DNA of 64,000 nt, from the NCBI GenBank assembly GCA_001799565.1, contig MGTS01000024.1:1-64000 (forward strand), in the 5' to 3' direction. The notes beneath the pieces were generated by a model, which searched no databases, was not told where the DNA came from, and saw only the letters and a list, made by a program, of their open reading frames with translations. This document shows, in pieces, positions 19,539 through 29,434 of the stretch (position 1 is its first letter; each line of letters begins with the position of its first letter). Source of the stretch: Elusimicrobia bacterium GWA2_51_34 (lineage in GTDB: Bacteria > Elusimicrobiota > Elusimicrobia > Elusimicrobiales > UBA9959). Both the position numbers and the translations under genes were made by a program.

Positions 19539-19569
19539 CAGAATCACTTGTTAAGTGTGGTGGACGAAG

Positions 19570-22299
19570 ATGACAAAGCCGGCAAAAATGTGTTCTAAAA
19601 TAGATGTACAGATTTTAGTAATTGATAAAGCCATTTGTGGTTATATCAACAAGTTCGACGCTTCTGAAAGGGGCGCACTCTCTCAGGCGATTCTGCAACA
19701 GCTTCGGAATCTTGTTGAGCACATCATGCTCAAGGCCTACGCCGACGGGCGGGATATAGATATCACATACCCCAATATCTGCGCTGCAATCGCCTTTGTA
19801 AAAACAAGGGGTGAATTAAAGTTCTTACGGCGTTTTCATTATTTTCTGCAAATAGTCGTATCCCACTATACTCAAGGCGAAGAGGACTCCGAGCGGCTGA
19901 TGCTTAAATATTATGAGTTCCTTCTGAAAATCCGAGAATACCTGAAAGCAAGATATTCTCTTGATATTCTCGGGAATCTGGATAAATTTCCGATAAATAC
20001 GGATTCAGACCTAAAAGAGTATTATGAAAAGATTGCCGATAAGGTAAATCGGCACAACGTATTCGATTCTGGCAAGACGCGGCACGAGAGGTTTTATATC
20101 AGAAAGATAAAGCCATTCTTTGTTGGTCAAAGGATTTACTACGAGGTAACCTTTACTCTTGCCAATGAGAAATCGAGCAAGTTCGATAGAATTATCGCCT
20201 TCACTGCTTTGGATATTTCCCAGTTCTATGCGGCGAGGTTATACACAGTTAGTGACCGCATAGAAATTCTCGGCAAAATTATGCCCATTCTCATCATCGT
20301 TAGATGGGAAACATCTATACGCCCTTGTGAGCTAAATAATTTTGCGAAGATTTTCGGTGTAGACCTGAAGATGACTAGCGCGAATCCGGAATACCGTGAG
20401 TTGATGGGCTTTTTGACGGGAACAGGGTTCAGTCTGGTCGAACTCATTGATTTCCCTGACGGTGATTATAGTGCTGTGCGGCAAAGAATAGCCAAGAAAA
20501 CCGTTGCTTTGCCTTTCATCGATCTCCTGGATGAATGCCGTAAGATAACGCAAAGCTCTGGTGCCGGCGGTAATGTTATTCGTTATTTGCTCTATCATCT
20601 GAACAACAAAATCATAAAATCACAGTATGAAATAACGGGTGGCAACAGAAAGCTGTCTAACCTTTGTTTAAAGAATGGCTGCATCCCTTTTGATAAGATG
20701 CCATTCAATACATCATTGATTAATCATAATCCAAAACTCTCGGATTTGTTTGAGTGCACCGATTCAACCGCCAAGGAACACGAGTTATTTGCACGACGTA
20801 TAAAGAACAGCGCTGAAATTCAGGGGCAACTCTATACCCCTGTTGAAGATGTTTCCAGCTTTAGTGACTCCAATGCGCTTATTCAAAAATATAATGATGC
20901 ATTGTGGTGGGGGCATACAGATCGCCGCTTAGAAACTCAAAACGGACAAATTTACATCCGAGGGTACCAGGAGGACACGCTTTTTATCATCAAAAAGCTT
21001 AATGAACTGGTGCAAAAAGGTATCACAAACTACTCCAAGTCGGTCATTTCTTGGTTACAATCGACAGATCATAAAATCGACAGTGACGAAAAGAAAGCAG
21101 CTTTGACAGAGATGTTTGAGAAGTCTACTGTCGTGCTAATTTATGGCTCCGCTGGTACGGGCAAATCAACACTGATTAATCACATATCGCATTTGTTTTC
21201 CGGGAATAAAAAGTTGTATTTAGCGAATACAAATCCAGCGGTGGATAACCTGAAGCGTAGGGTAACTGCTTCAAATTGCACCTTCGAAACTATCGCAAAG
21301 TTTTTGAAGAGACAAGATACATCCACGGAATATGACTTACTGATAATTGACGAATGTAGCACTGTTAACAACAGAGATATGCGGAATGTTTTGGAGAAAG
21401 CAACATTCAAGCTCCTGGTTTTAGTCGGCGACATTTATCAGATAGAATCAATTCGTTTTGGCAACTGGTTTAGCACTGCTCGGAGTTTCATTCAGAAAAA
21501 TTCCGTGTTTGAGTTGACCATGCCTTATAGAACTAAGAACACTGGTTTGCTTGAGTTGTGGAGAAGAGTGCGCCACATGGACGAGACTATTCTTGAACAT
21601 ATCGCTAAGAATGGTTATTCCGCCAGGCTTGATGCGTCAATTTTTGAACCTGCTGAAGCTGACGAAATAATTCTATGTCTGAACTATGACGGCCTTTACG
21701 GGATAAACAACATTAACCGTTTCTTGCAGGAATCGAACCTTAATCCCGCCATCCAGTGGGGTATTCAGTTCTATAAGGTCAATGATCCAATCTTGTTTAA
21801 TGAGTCTGAACGATTTGCACCTTTGATATATAACAACACAAAAGGTCGAATTGCCGGGATTAAAGTTTTTGAAAATCAAATCCAGTTCGACATTGAGTTG
21901 GACAAGGTAATTAACGGGATGGATGCCGCCAGGTATGACTTCACCTTGCTAGAGGATTCTGCAACTGGACATTCAGTGATTAGTTTTTTTGTAAATAAAT
22001 ACAAAAGCACGGATGAAGATGACGATATATTATCTTCGGCGGTCGTCCCGTTTCAGGTGGCCTATGCGGTGTCGATTCATAAAGCACAGGGATTAGAATA
22101 CAACTCGGTAAAGATCGTAATTACAGATGAGGTAGACGAGTTGATTTCTCATAATATTTTCTATACAGCTATCACCCGCGCGAGGAACAAGCTCAAGATT
22201 TATTGGACGCCTGAAGTTGAAAAGAAAGTGTTGAGCAGCATCAAACCGAAGAGCAACAACAAAGACGTGGCGCTATTGAGGAGCATCAATAATTTGTAG
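19570..22299 (+). CDS. SF1 (RecD/UvrD-like) DNA helicase with long N-terminal extension
   Basis: LIYGSAGTGKSTLINHI Walker A, LLIIDECSTVNN Walker B, LVGDIYQIESI, VAYAVSIHKAQGLEYNSVKIV, FYTAITRARNKLKIYW. Confidence 0.88.
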   Translation: MTKPAKMCSKIDVQILVIDKAICGYINKFDASERGALSQAILQQLRNLVEHIMLKAYADGRDIDITYPNICAAIAFVKTRGELKFLRRFHYFLQIVVSHYTQGEEDSERLMLKYYEFLLKIREYLKARYSLDILGNLDKFPINTDSDLKEYYEKIADKVNRHNVFDSGKTRHERFYIRKIKPFFVGQRIYYEVTFTLANEKSSKFDRIIAFTALDISQFYAARLYTVSDRIEILGKIMPILIIVRWETSIRPCELNNFAKIFGVDLKMTSANPEYRELMGFLTGTGFSLVELIDFPDGDYSAVRQRIAKKTVALPFIDLLDECRKITQSSGAGGNVIRYLLYHLNNKIIKSQYEITGGNRKLSNLCLKNGCIPFDKMPFNTSLINHNPKLSDLFECTDSTAKEHELFARRIKNSAEIQGQLYTPVEDVSSFSDSNALIQKYNDALWWGHTDRRLETQNGQIYIRGYQEDTLFIIKKLNELVQKGITNYSKSVISWLQSTDHKIDSDEKKAALTEMFEKSTVVLIYGSAGTGKSTLINHISHLFSGNKKLYLANTNPAVDNLKRRVTASNCTFETIAKFLKRQDTSTEYDLLIIDECSTVNNRDMRNVLEKATFKLLVLVGDIYQIESIRFGNWFSTARSFIQKNSVFELTMPYRTKNTGLLELWRRVRHMDETILEHIAKNGYSARLDASIFEPAEADEIILCLNYDGLYGINNINRFLQESNLNPAIQWGIQFYKVNDPILFNESERFAPLIYNNTKGRIAGIKVFENQIQFDIELDKVINGMDAARYDFTLLEDSATGHSVISFFVNKYKSTDEDDDILSSAVVPFQVAYAVSIHKAQGLEYNSVKIVITDEVDELISHNIFYTAITRARNKLKIYWTPEVEKKVLSSIKPKSNNKDVALLRSINNL

Positions 22300-22442
22300 G
22301 AGAAGATACAGCACGGTTCTTAATATATTGATAAGGTTGGGAGGAGACTGTGGAGAAAACTGTGGAGAAAATCCTAATTTTCATGTAGTAATCCCCTAAA
22401 ATATAAGGGTTTGTATTCGACGGCTATTAGACCGGGCTGGCT

Positions 22443-22479
22443 TACCCAAGAAATTACCCAAGAAACTGCCCAAGAAAAT
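22443..22479. repeat. Three 12-bp tandem copies (acccaagaaatt-type)
   Basis: acccaagaaatt acccaagaaact gcccaagaaaat. Confidence 0.7.
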
Positions 22480-22566
22480 GTTTTTCCCTTGATGTTGGGG
22501 GTCGTTTTTGAAAATCCGAAACGACGGTTTCTCGCCACTATTTAGGAAGTGCGAACGCTCACTTCT

Positions 22567-22597
22567 TTGGTGTCCATATAGGTGTCCATCGGGTGTC
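22567..22597. repeat. Repeated GGTGTCCA boxes at island right end, shared with the integrase 3' end (8819-8841)
   Basis: ttggtgtccatataggtgtccat identical (23 bp) at 8819-8841 and 22567-22589. Confidence 0.8.
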
Positions 22598-22674
22598 CAA
22601 AACGGTCATATCCCATCATACCCCAACAGGGTTTTCCATAGGGAACGCCGGATTTTCATTGGGGATTTGATGGT

Positions 22675-22712
22675 TTCGCAGGCTGGGACTCTACCCGTTG
22701 AGATATGGGCGC
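22675..22712. repeat. Right attachment-site repeat of genomic island
   Basis: ttcgcaggctgggactctacccgttgagatatgggcgc. Confidence 0.92.
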
Positions 22713-22773
22713 CTCTGTTGCCGGTAGCCAGGCTGTCTGATGGTCATAGCCCTTTATACGGCACGGCCATAGG

Positions 22774-22952
22774 CCAGTAATCGGTAACCGGTAACAAGCG
22801 GTAAGAAAGAGCGCCGCTTACCGCTGCTTTGTACATTTTATAATTATAACGGGCAGGATACAATGTATGTTTCGCGAATCAGGTTTTCGGAGGATGAAAA
22901 CGCCGGTGTTCTATAAATTATGTTTTACCGGTTACTGATTACCGATTACTGG
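22774..22952. repeat. Heptad-type intergenic inverted repeat with nested hairpin
   Basis: ccagtaatcggtaaccggtaac versus gttttaccggttactgattaccgattactgg. Confidence 0.8.
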
Positions 22953-22971
22953 ATACTCTTTACTCTTGCCG

Positions 22972-24804
22972 CTATATTCCCAGCAGCCTGCGCCACCAGA
23001 TTTTTTCTTCTTTAACTTCCGTGAGCTGGTCCGGAACCTGGCGTTCGGACTGTCTTTTGTAAACGGGAAGGCCCACGCGGAAGGTGGAGCCTCTGCCCGG
23101 CTCGCTTTCAACCGTTATGCGGCCGCCCTGCATTACGGTCATAGCCTTTGTGATGGCAAGACCTAGTCCCGTGCCGCCCACTTTTTCCCCGGCGGCCACC
23201 TGCACGAATTTTTCAAAAATTTTGCCCTGGTCTTCTTTTTTTATGCCGCAACCGGTATCTTTCACGGAGAAGAAGATGAAGTTTGCCAGAGTTCCTTTGC
23301 CTGTATCGGCGCTTACCTCTATTTTGCCTCCGGACGGAGTGAACTTGATAGAGTTAGATATCAGGTTTATCAGTATCTGCACGGTGCGGCGTTTATCCGC
23401 GTAAATGTGGCCAAGACCCGGTTCGGGAAATGTAGAGAGCATTACGCCTTTTGAGGCGGTCCAGGCCTTCATTGATTCAGTCGCCTCTTTTATTATTTCC
23501 TCCGCGGAGACGCTCTCTTGGTGTAAAACCAGCTTGCCTGACTGTAATTTAGAGAAGTCAAGTATATCAGTGATGATGGAATTGAGGCGTTCCGAGTTGC
23601 GTATGGCGGTATTGAGCATGTTTTTGGTGCCGTCTCCAATTCCGCTTTCCCTGGAAAGCAGGTCAAGCGCCATGTGTATGGAGGTAAGAGGCGAACGTAA
23701 CTCGTGGGTCATGTTGGCTATAAAATCCCGCTGGAGTTGTTCCACCTGTTTCAGCTTTGTTGAGTCGGTAGGAACTGAGACCGATCCCACCACCTTGCCG
23801 TCCTCGTTTTGTATTATGGCGGTGGATTTTTTTATGGCCTCACTGAGATCCTTTCCGCCTTTTTGTTCCACATCCTTTGAAATTTCGCGCTGGTTCACGC
23901 TTCCTATTTCTTTTGCGAGCGACACTACCTGGTTTTCAAGCTGGTTGATGTCAAAAATTTTCTTGCCGGAGAGTTCGCTGAGCGCCTTGCCGGAAATAGT
24001 CTCCGCCTGCGGGTTCATCATTAAAATCTTGCCGTCCTTGTCCACTACCACCACGCCTTCGGCTATATTTGAAATAACGGACTCAGTGCGGGCTATGTCG
24101 TTTTCTATTTTCTTTTTCTCACGCCTTATCCCTTCAACGGCTTTAGAAATATTGGCTTCCATCTCATTTTTTATTTTTTTGATCAGAAGCTCAGTCACGG
24201 CGCGCTGTTCACCGGTATCAGGCGTCGCTTTGGCCGCCAATGTGGACAGAGCGTCGTTAAGGGTAAGGTCGGAGAGCGCTTTATCCAGCGGTTCAGCCTG
24301 TCCCCGCTCCTCCGCGCCCGGGAGGGACGGGTTTACCACGGCTTCCGTTGTTTGCGCCTGTGCTTTGTCAACCTTCGCGTAAATTGCCAGACTGACAGAA
24401 ATTTTTTCTATCCCGTGTTCTTTAAGATAGGCGGCGGCGTCAACTTTGAAGGCCTGCATCTGGCAGAGAGCGAGCAGATCATCTTTGGAGACTCCGTTCA
24501 GGAAAGAGAGCGTCTGGATGTGGAATCTGGAAAAAAGATTCTTCAGGGAGTTGGGCAGTTTATCGGCTGTCAGAAGAGGGGAGCCGTTGACTATAAGTTT
24601 ATTGTTGTCAAGCGTCAGGGATAACTCCCCGCCGGGTGAGGCGGTTGTGATTTTTTCAAGTAAAGACTGGCCTTCATCCAGGGCCATGCGCACCTGCGGG
24701 TGATCCGGCTTGTAGAGGTTTATCTGAACTAAAGCCCTTGTGAAAGCCTTAAGGAACCCGAGCCAAAGCAGGCGTTCATCTTTTTCTTCCGTTTCTTCTG
24801 TCAT
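22972..24804 (-). CDS. PAS-domain sensor histidine kinase
   Basis: DFIANMTHELRSPLTSI H-box, DTGCGIKKEDQGKIFEKF, GGTGLGLAI; PAS-like segment VISNIAEGVVVVDKDGKIL. Confidence 0.9.
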   Translation of the reverse strand: MTEETEEKDERLLWLGFLKAFTRALVQINLYKPDHPQVRMALDEGQSLLEKITTASPGGELSLTLDNNKLIVNGSPLLTADKLPNSLKNLFSRFHIQTLSFLNGVSKDDLLALCQMQAFKVDAAAYLKEHGIEKISVSLAIYAKVDKAQAQTTEAVVNPSLPGAEERGQAEPLDKALSDLTLNDALSTLAAKATPDTGEQRAVTELLIKKIKNEMEANISKAVEGIRREKKKIENDIARTESVISNIAEGVVVVDKDGKILMMNPQAETISGKALSELSGKKIFDINQLENQVVSLAKEIGSVNQREISKDVEQKGGKDLSEAIKKSTAIIQNEDGKVVGSVSVPTDSTKLKQVEQLQRDFIANMTHELRSPLTSIHMALDLLSRESGIGDGTKNMLNTAIRNSERLNSIITDILDFSKLQSGKLVLHQESVSAEEIIKEATESMKAWTASKGVMLSTFPEPGLGHIYADKRRTVQILINLISNSIKFTPSGGKIEVSADTGKGTLANFIFFSVKDTGCGIKKEDQGKIFEKFVQVAAGEKVGGTGLGLAITKAMTVMQGGRITVESEPGRGSTFRVGLPVYKRQSERQVPDQLTEVKEEKIWWRRLLGI

Positions 24805-26099
24805 AGACGGTAAAGATTCCCTGCTTTAAGCCCCTTGGAGGCGTTTCTGGTATCAAAAACAAGCTTTGAATTCTTTATCAGTTTGGCGTAATCAATGGCT
24901 GAATGGGGGGTTATTATCAGCACGCAGTCGTAGGCGCCTATCATTTTTGCGGTGAGAGGTTTTGAACGGTAAATTCCGTTTTCTATCTTTATCTCTGGAA
25001 CAAAGGGGTCGTGATAATCGGTTCTTGCGCCGGTTTTTCCGAGCAGCGTAAATACATCTTTGGCGGGGGATTCGCGCGGGTCGGAAATATCCGGCTTATA
25101 GGCCATGCCTATCATGAGTATTTTTGAAGTTTTAAGCGCCTTGCCTTTTAAATTAAGAAGCTCGCCCAGGCGCGCCACCACATGCTCCGGCATGGAAGAA
25201 TTTATAACGCCCGCAAGGTCTATGAAACGCGGCTCAAAATTAAGGGTTTTCATTTTCCAGCCCAGATAATGCGGGTCTAGCGGGATGCAGTGCCCGCCGA
25301 TGCCGGGGCCCGGATAAAAAGGCATGAATCCGAAAGGTTTTGAGGACGCGGCTTTTATCACTTCCCAAACGTCAAGGCCCAGCTTGTGGCACATAAGCGC
25401 CATTTCGTTCATCATGGCGATGTTTACCGCGCGGAAGGTGTTTTCAAGGAGCTTTACCAGTTCAGCCGCTTCGGCGCTTGAAACTTCATGCACCGTGTCT
25501 ATTACCTGGCCGTAAAGCAGGCCGGCCAGTCGCGTGCAGGTTTTGGTAAGCCCGCCCACTACTTTCGGGGTATTTTTGATGCCGTATTTCGGGTTGCCGG
25601 GGTCAACGCGCTCGGGTGAGAAGGCCAGATAAAAATCCCTGCCGGCTTTAAGGCCGGTTTCTTCAAGGATAGGCTTTACCAGGTCCCGGGTAGTGCCGGG
25701 GTAGGTGGTGCTTTCAAGGATGATAACCTGTTTTCTGCGCAGATATTTTTTTATCTGCAGGGCGGATGACACGATGTAGGAAACATCCGGGTCTTTGCTC
25801 TTCCTTAAAGGGGTGGGAACGCAGACTATTACCGCGTCCATTTTTTTAAGCCCCGAAAAATCCAGGCTGGCTTTAAGCTTTCCCGCTTTTGAAAGGGCGG
25901 ACACTTCGCCGGAGGTTATGTCGCCTATGTAGGAAACGCCTTTAGCTATGGCTTTTACTTTTTTTGAGTCCACTTCAAAACCGGTGGTGATAAATCCGCC
26001 CTTGGCGAATTCCACCGCCAGCGGCAGACCGACATAGCCCAGGCCTATCACGCCCACTTTAAAGCGCCTGGTCTTTATGGCATTTTCCAGTTCTTTCAT
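24801..26099 (-). CDS. UDP-N-acetyl-hexosamine / nucleotide-sugar 6-dehydrogenase (WbpA/WecC-like)
   Basis: KVGVIGLGYVGLPLAVEFAKGGF, FSPERVDPGN, PGPGIGGHCIPLDPHYL. Confidence 0.88.
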   Translation of the reverse strand: MKELENAIKTRRFKVGVIGLGYVGLPLAVEFAKGGFITTGFEVDSKKVKAIAKGVSYIGDITSGEVSALSKAGKLKASLDFSGLKKMDAVIVCVPTPLRKSKDPDVSYIVSSALQIKKYLRRKQVIILESTTYPGTTRDLVKPILEETGLKAGRDFYLAFSPERVDPGNPKYGIKNTPKVVGGLTKTCTRLAGLLYGQVIDTVHEVSSAEAAELVKLLENTFRAVNIAMMNEMALMCHKLGLDVWEVIKAASSKPFGFMPFYPGPGIGGHCIPLDPHYLGWKMKTLNFEPRFIDLAGVINSSMPEHVVARLGELLNLKGKALKTSKILMIGMAYKPDISDPRESPAKDVFTLLGKTGARTDYHDPFVPEIKIENGIYRSKPLTAKMIGAYDCVLIITPHSAIDYAKLIKNSKLVFDTRNASKGLKAGNLYRL

Positions 26100-26541
26100 T
26101 CTTAAAAATTATACTAAAAAAGTCCGCTTGTCATTTTCTCACCTCCGTGCCAAGTCATCTTAAACATGTTACTGAAAGAAGAATGCCGTCATCAGTCGTT
26201 TCTTTTGGCAAGTCCATAATTAATCTTCACCAAAGACGATTAATTAATAATTCCAATCTAAAGTTCTGGAATATCTTAAATGACTTAACCGGGGAATTTC
26301 ACAAAACGTTATAACTTTTTGTATTATAACGGTAGAGATCGGTTTTTTGCGATCTTTCGGCGAGCGACAAAGCTTCAGATGCGGTGGAGCCCATAACGGT
26401 TTTTACGTCCCCTACGGAGGGCCCGACAACTTTGTTGAAAAATAATTAACCGGGTACAACCCCGTGATTGCGCCATGGTTGATATTGGGGCGCCCTCGCC
26501 AAAAAGTAAGAAAGTAGGAAGCATCCTCTGTTCCTTTCCCA

Positions 26542-27231
26542 ATGTTAAAGAAAATACTGCTGGTAGATGACGATAAACTTGTGCTCAACACCACCCGGAG
26601 GTATTTACAGGGCCATGGGTTTGACGTGGTCTGCGCGGAGAACGGCACTGAGGCGGTAGTCCTTGCCGGCGATTTGCACCCCGCCCTTGTTATAACGGAT
26701 GTGGAAATGACAGGTTTGGACGGTTTCGCGCTGTGCAAGATCATAAAGGGAACCGATGGCTTCTCGAAAGTGCCGGTAATAATAATTTCCGGCAACAAAA
26801 TAAGCGATGAAAATATACTGGCTGGTTATAACAGGGGAGCGGATGACTACATCTTAAAGCCGGTTTCCTTGCCCGTTCTATTGGCCAAGATCAATGCTGT
26901 GATGAAGCGTTACGAAGCATTCCTGGGAAAGAATGAAAGGATTTTAAAATTGGGGATGGTGATAGATCCTTCCGACAGGACGGTCGTTATGGGGGGGCGG
27001 ACTATAAACCTTACGCGCAAGGAGTTTGATTTGCTGACGGCGCTTATAACGGGGGAGAACCGCCTTCTAAGCATAACGTATTTGCTCGACACAGTGTGGG
27101 GCTATGATCCGGCCAGCTATAACGACCCGCATACCGTAAGGGTCCACGTCTCTTCCCTGCGAAAAAAACTGGGGCCTGAAATAGGCAGCCACATAATAAG
27201 CGTCCTCGGCCACGGGTATAAATTTAAATAG
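26542..27231 (+). CDS. OmpR-family response regulator
   Basis: KKILLVDDDKLVLNTTRR receiver plus winged-helix LTRKEFDLLTALI...YNDPHTVRVHVSSLRKKL. Confidence 0.9.
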   Translation: MLKKILLVDDDKLVLNTTRRYLQGHGFDVVCAENGTEAVVLAGDLHPALVITDVEMTGLDGFALCKIIKGTDGFSKVPVIIISGNKISDENILAGYNRGADDYILKPVSLPVLLAKINAVMKRYEAFLGKNERILKLGMVIDPSDRTVVMGGRTINLTRKEFDLLTALITGENRLLSITYLLDTVWGYDPASYNDPHTVRVHVSSLRKKLGPEIGSHIISVLGHGYKFK

Positions 27232-27352
27232 GTTTGCCGCCCCTCTCGTCTCTACTTTTAACGTCCGTGTTCGCTCTGTGCCCGGGTGGCCCGCAGACCC
27301 ATGCCGCTGAAGATGTCCATGTAAAGACGGAGAGTGATGCGGTCTTTATCTG

Positions 27353-27718
27353 TTATTCTTCTTTTAACATCTTTTCCATTATGTCCCGTATCTCGTTTAT
27401 GCCGAACGGTTTTATCAGGAAACCGTAAACTTCCACTCCCGGCACTATGGGGTTGGCGAGTTTTGAGAAAGAACCGGTTACAACTATGATCTTAACGGCG
27501 GGGCGGCGGGCTTTTATCTTTTTTATGACTTCTTCGCCGCGCATATCCGGCATTTTAAGGTCGCAGATCACCGCGGTGAAATCTTCTTTTTCAATAAGGG
27601 CCAGGGCGGATGTCCCGTCGGCCGCCTCGGAAACGGCCCATCCACGGCTTGAAAGCGCGCGTCGCGCGTAATTCCTTACGATATCTTCGTCGTCAACAAT
27701 AAGGATCTTCTTGTGCAT
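27353..27718 (-). CDS. Single-domain response regulator (CheY-like)
   Basis: KKILIVDDEDIVRNYARRAL...VICDLKMPDMRGEE. Confidence 0.88.
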   Translation of the reverse strand: MHKKILIVDDEDIVRNYARRALSSRGWAVSEAADGTSALALIEKEDFTAVICDLKMPDMRGEEVIKKIKARRPAVKIIVVTGSFSKLANPIVPGVEVYGFLIKPFGINEIRDIMEKMLKEE

Positions 27719-27719
27719 A

Positions 27720-29270
27720 TTATGTGGGAATGATTAATGTGAAAGCAGAACCTTTTCCAGGTTCGCTTTGCGCGGTTATTGTGCCGGAGTGCTTGTTGAT
27801 TATGCCGAGGCAGACCGAGAGGCCAAGTCCCGTGCCTCTTCCCACGGGTTTGGTGGTGAAAAAAGGGTCAAAGACCCTGGTCAACATATTCGTGGGTATC
27901 CCGACACCAGTGTCGGCAATGGTTATTTCCACGCCCTCTTTGTCGCCGACCTGCGCGGGGCGCGTGGAGATGGTTATCGTTCCCCCGTCCGGCATGGCGT
28001 CACGGGCGTTTGTAAGCAGGTTGAGGAACACCTGCATAAGCTGCTGGAAGTCGGCGTTGATCATAGGAAGACCTTCCGCTGACTTCCTGACGATCGTTAT
28101 GCGTTGAAGTTCCATCTGGTGAGCGCAGAGTGTCAGTGTTTCCTCAAGGGGTTCGTTCACGTTTATCGGTGACATGAGGGATTCATCCTGCCTGGCGAAA
28201 GACAGGAGCGAGGTGATTATTTTCTTACAGCGGAACACGGCTTTTTCAATATCCTTGAGGTCCTTATAGCTCTGGGTAGATCGCTCTTCCTTTTCAAGCA
28301 GCAGCTGCGTTAGGCCGAGTATGCCGGAAATCGGGTTGTTGATTTCATGCGCCAGTCCTCCGGACATCTGTCCCAGTACGGACATTTTTTCAGCCTGTAT
28401 CAGCTGGGACTGTGTTTCCTGCAGTTGGCGGTAGAGGTTGGCGTTCCGGAGGGCCAGATTTACAAGCGAACCGAAGACTTTTGCCCGCTGTGTGTCGTTC
28501 TCGGTAAAATATGCGTTAGGCCGTTTGCGGTTTATGTTTATAAGTCCGGTAAGCCTGTTCCCTTCCATTAATGGCAGTATCATCGCAAATTTTATTTCCC
28601 CTATCAGGGCGATGTCCGTGAATTTGGCGTCATTGAACGGCTCATCAACCAGTGTAATTGCGTTAATGTCATCTACCGGCAGCCGGTGTAGTATGCGTGT
28701 GCATACTTCAAGCCTTGATTTTTCCCGGGCTTGTCCATCCAGCCCGTAGGAGACGGCGATATAAGGTTTTCCGGTTTTGTTTATCAGCACCAGTAGCGAT
28801 TCGTCGGCTTTGAGTATCCGCGTAACCGAATCGATGATTATACTGAGCAGTTCCTCGGATCGGATAGTGGAAAAGATGGCTTTTGTTATGTCGTTGAATT
28901 TTTTCTTTTCTAGCGCCCGCTCTACCACAGTGCGCAGTTCGGCTATATTGAAGGGCTTGTGCAGGTAATCAAAGGCGCCCTTGCGCATGCTCTGGATGGC
29001 CGTACTCATGCTCCCATAGGCGGTGATTATTATAGCTTCGGTTTCCGGATCTATTTTCTTTATCTCGCCGAGGGCGCTTATGCCGTCCATGCCGGGCATC
29101 TGTATGTCCATTATTACAAGATCGAATTTTTCCTTGCGTACGGCGTTTACACCCTGTTCTCCGCTAAAAGCCCTGGACAGGACGTATCCGTCGGACGAAA
29201 GCGCGGCGCAGATAATTTCAGATATCTGTTCTTCGTCGTCCACCACAAGTATTCTGGCTTTTTTCGTCAT
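27720..29270 (-). CDS. Receiver-GAF-histidine kinase
   Basis: ILVVDDEEQISEII receiver; SGGLAHEINNPISGILGLTQLLL H-box; start moved to MTKKARIL. Confidence 0.87.
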   Translation of the reverse strand: MTKKARILVVDDEEQISEIICAALSSDGYVLSRAFSGEQGVNAVRKEKFDLVIMDIQMPGMDGISALGEIKKIDPETEAIIITAYGSMSTAIQSMRKGAFDYLHKPFNIAELRTVVERALEKKKFNDITKAIFSTIRSEELLSIIIDSVTRILKADESLLVLINKTGKPYIAVSYGLDGQAREKSRLEVCTRILHRLPVDDINAITLVDEPFNDAKFTDIALIGEIKFAMILPLMEGNRLTGLININRKRPNAYFTENDTQRAKVFGSLVNLALRNANLYRQLQETQSQLIQAEKMSVLGQMSGGLAHEINNPISGILGLTQLLLEKEERSTQSYKDLKDIEKAVFRCKKIITSLLSFARQDESLMSPINVNEPLEETLTLCAHQMELQRITIVRKSAEGLPMINADFQQLMQVFLNLLTNARDAMPDGGTITISTRPAQVGDKEGVEITIADTGVGIPTNMLTRVFDPFFTTKPVGRGTGLGLSVCLGIINKHSGTITAQSEPGKGSAFTLIIPT

Positions 29271-29358
29271 GAAAACGATCCATGCAAGTTCAATAAACCC
29301 ATTGTACAAAATAAACTTCCGCATTAACCCGTTGCCCGGCACTGACGGGCTTTGCATC

Positions 29359-29434
29359 GGAAGCAGGGCGGTAAAGCCGGTAAAGCCGAAGGAAAACGTG
29401 CGGGAAAGTCCCCGTCCATTCCAGGCCGAAGTCT
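29359..29434 (-). other. 76-nt conserved intergenic element, copy 1
   Basis: AGACTTCGGCCTG...TTTCCCG...CTTTACCGGCTTTACCGCCCTGCTTCC, ungapped match to 59660-59735. Confidence 0.6.

Larger units (their letters stand above)
8728..22712. mobile_element. Integrated genomic (defence) island at tRNA-Arg
   Basis: Direct repeats at both ends, tyrosine recombinase adjacent to tRNA, R-M and putative defence cargo, AT-rich composition relative to flanks. Confidence 0.88.

Noticed and set aside
22675-22712. Second tRNA gene at the island right end
   Set aside because: Only the 5' half (through the anticodon loop) is present; no T-arm or acceptor 3' strand follows.
23405-24382. 325-aa ORF on plus strand
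   Set aside because: Antisense to the PAS histidine kinase; Ser/Phe-rich shadow translation.
26101-26541. Riboswitch (c-di-GMP or cobalamin type) upstream of the OmpR regulator
   Set aside because: Compared by eye with remembered consensus motifs; key conserved blocks are absent. A covariance search would be needed.
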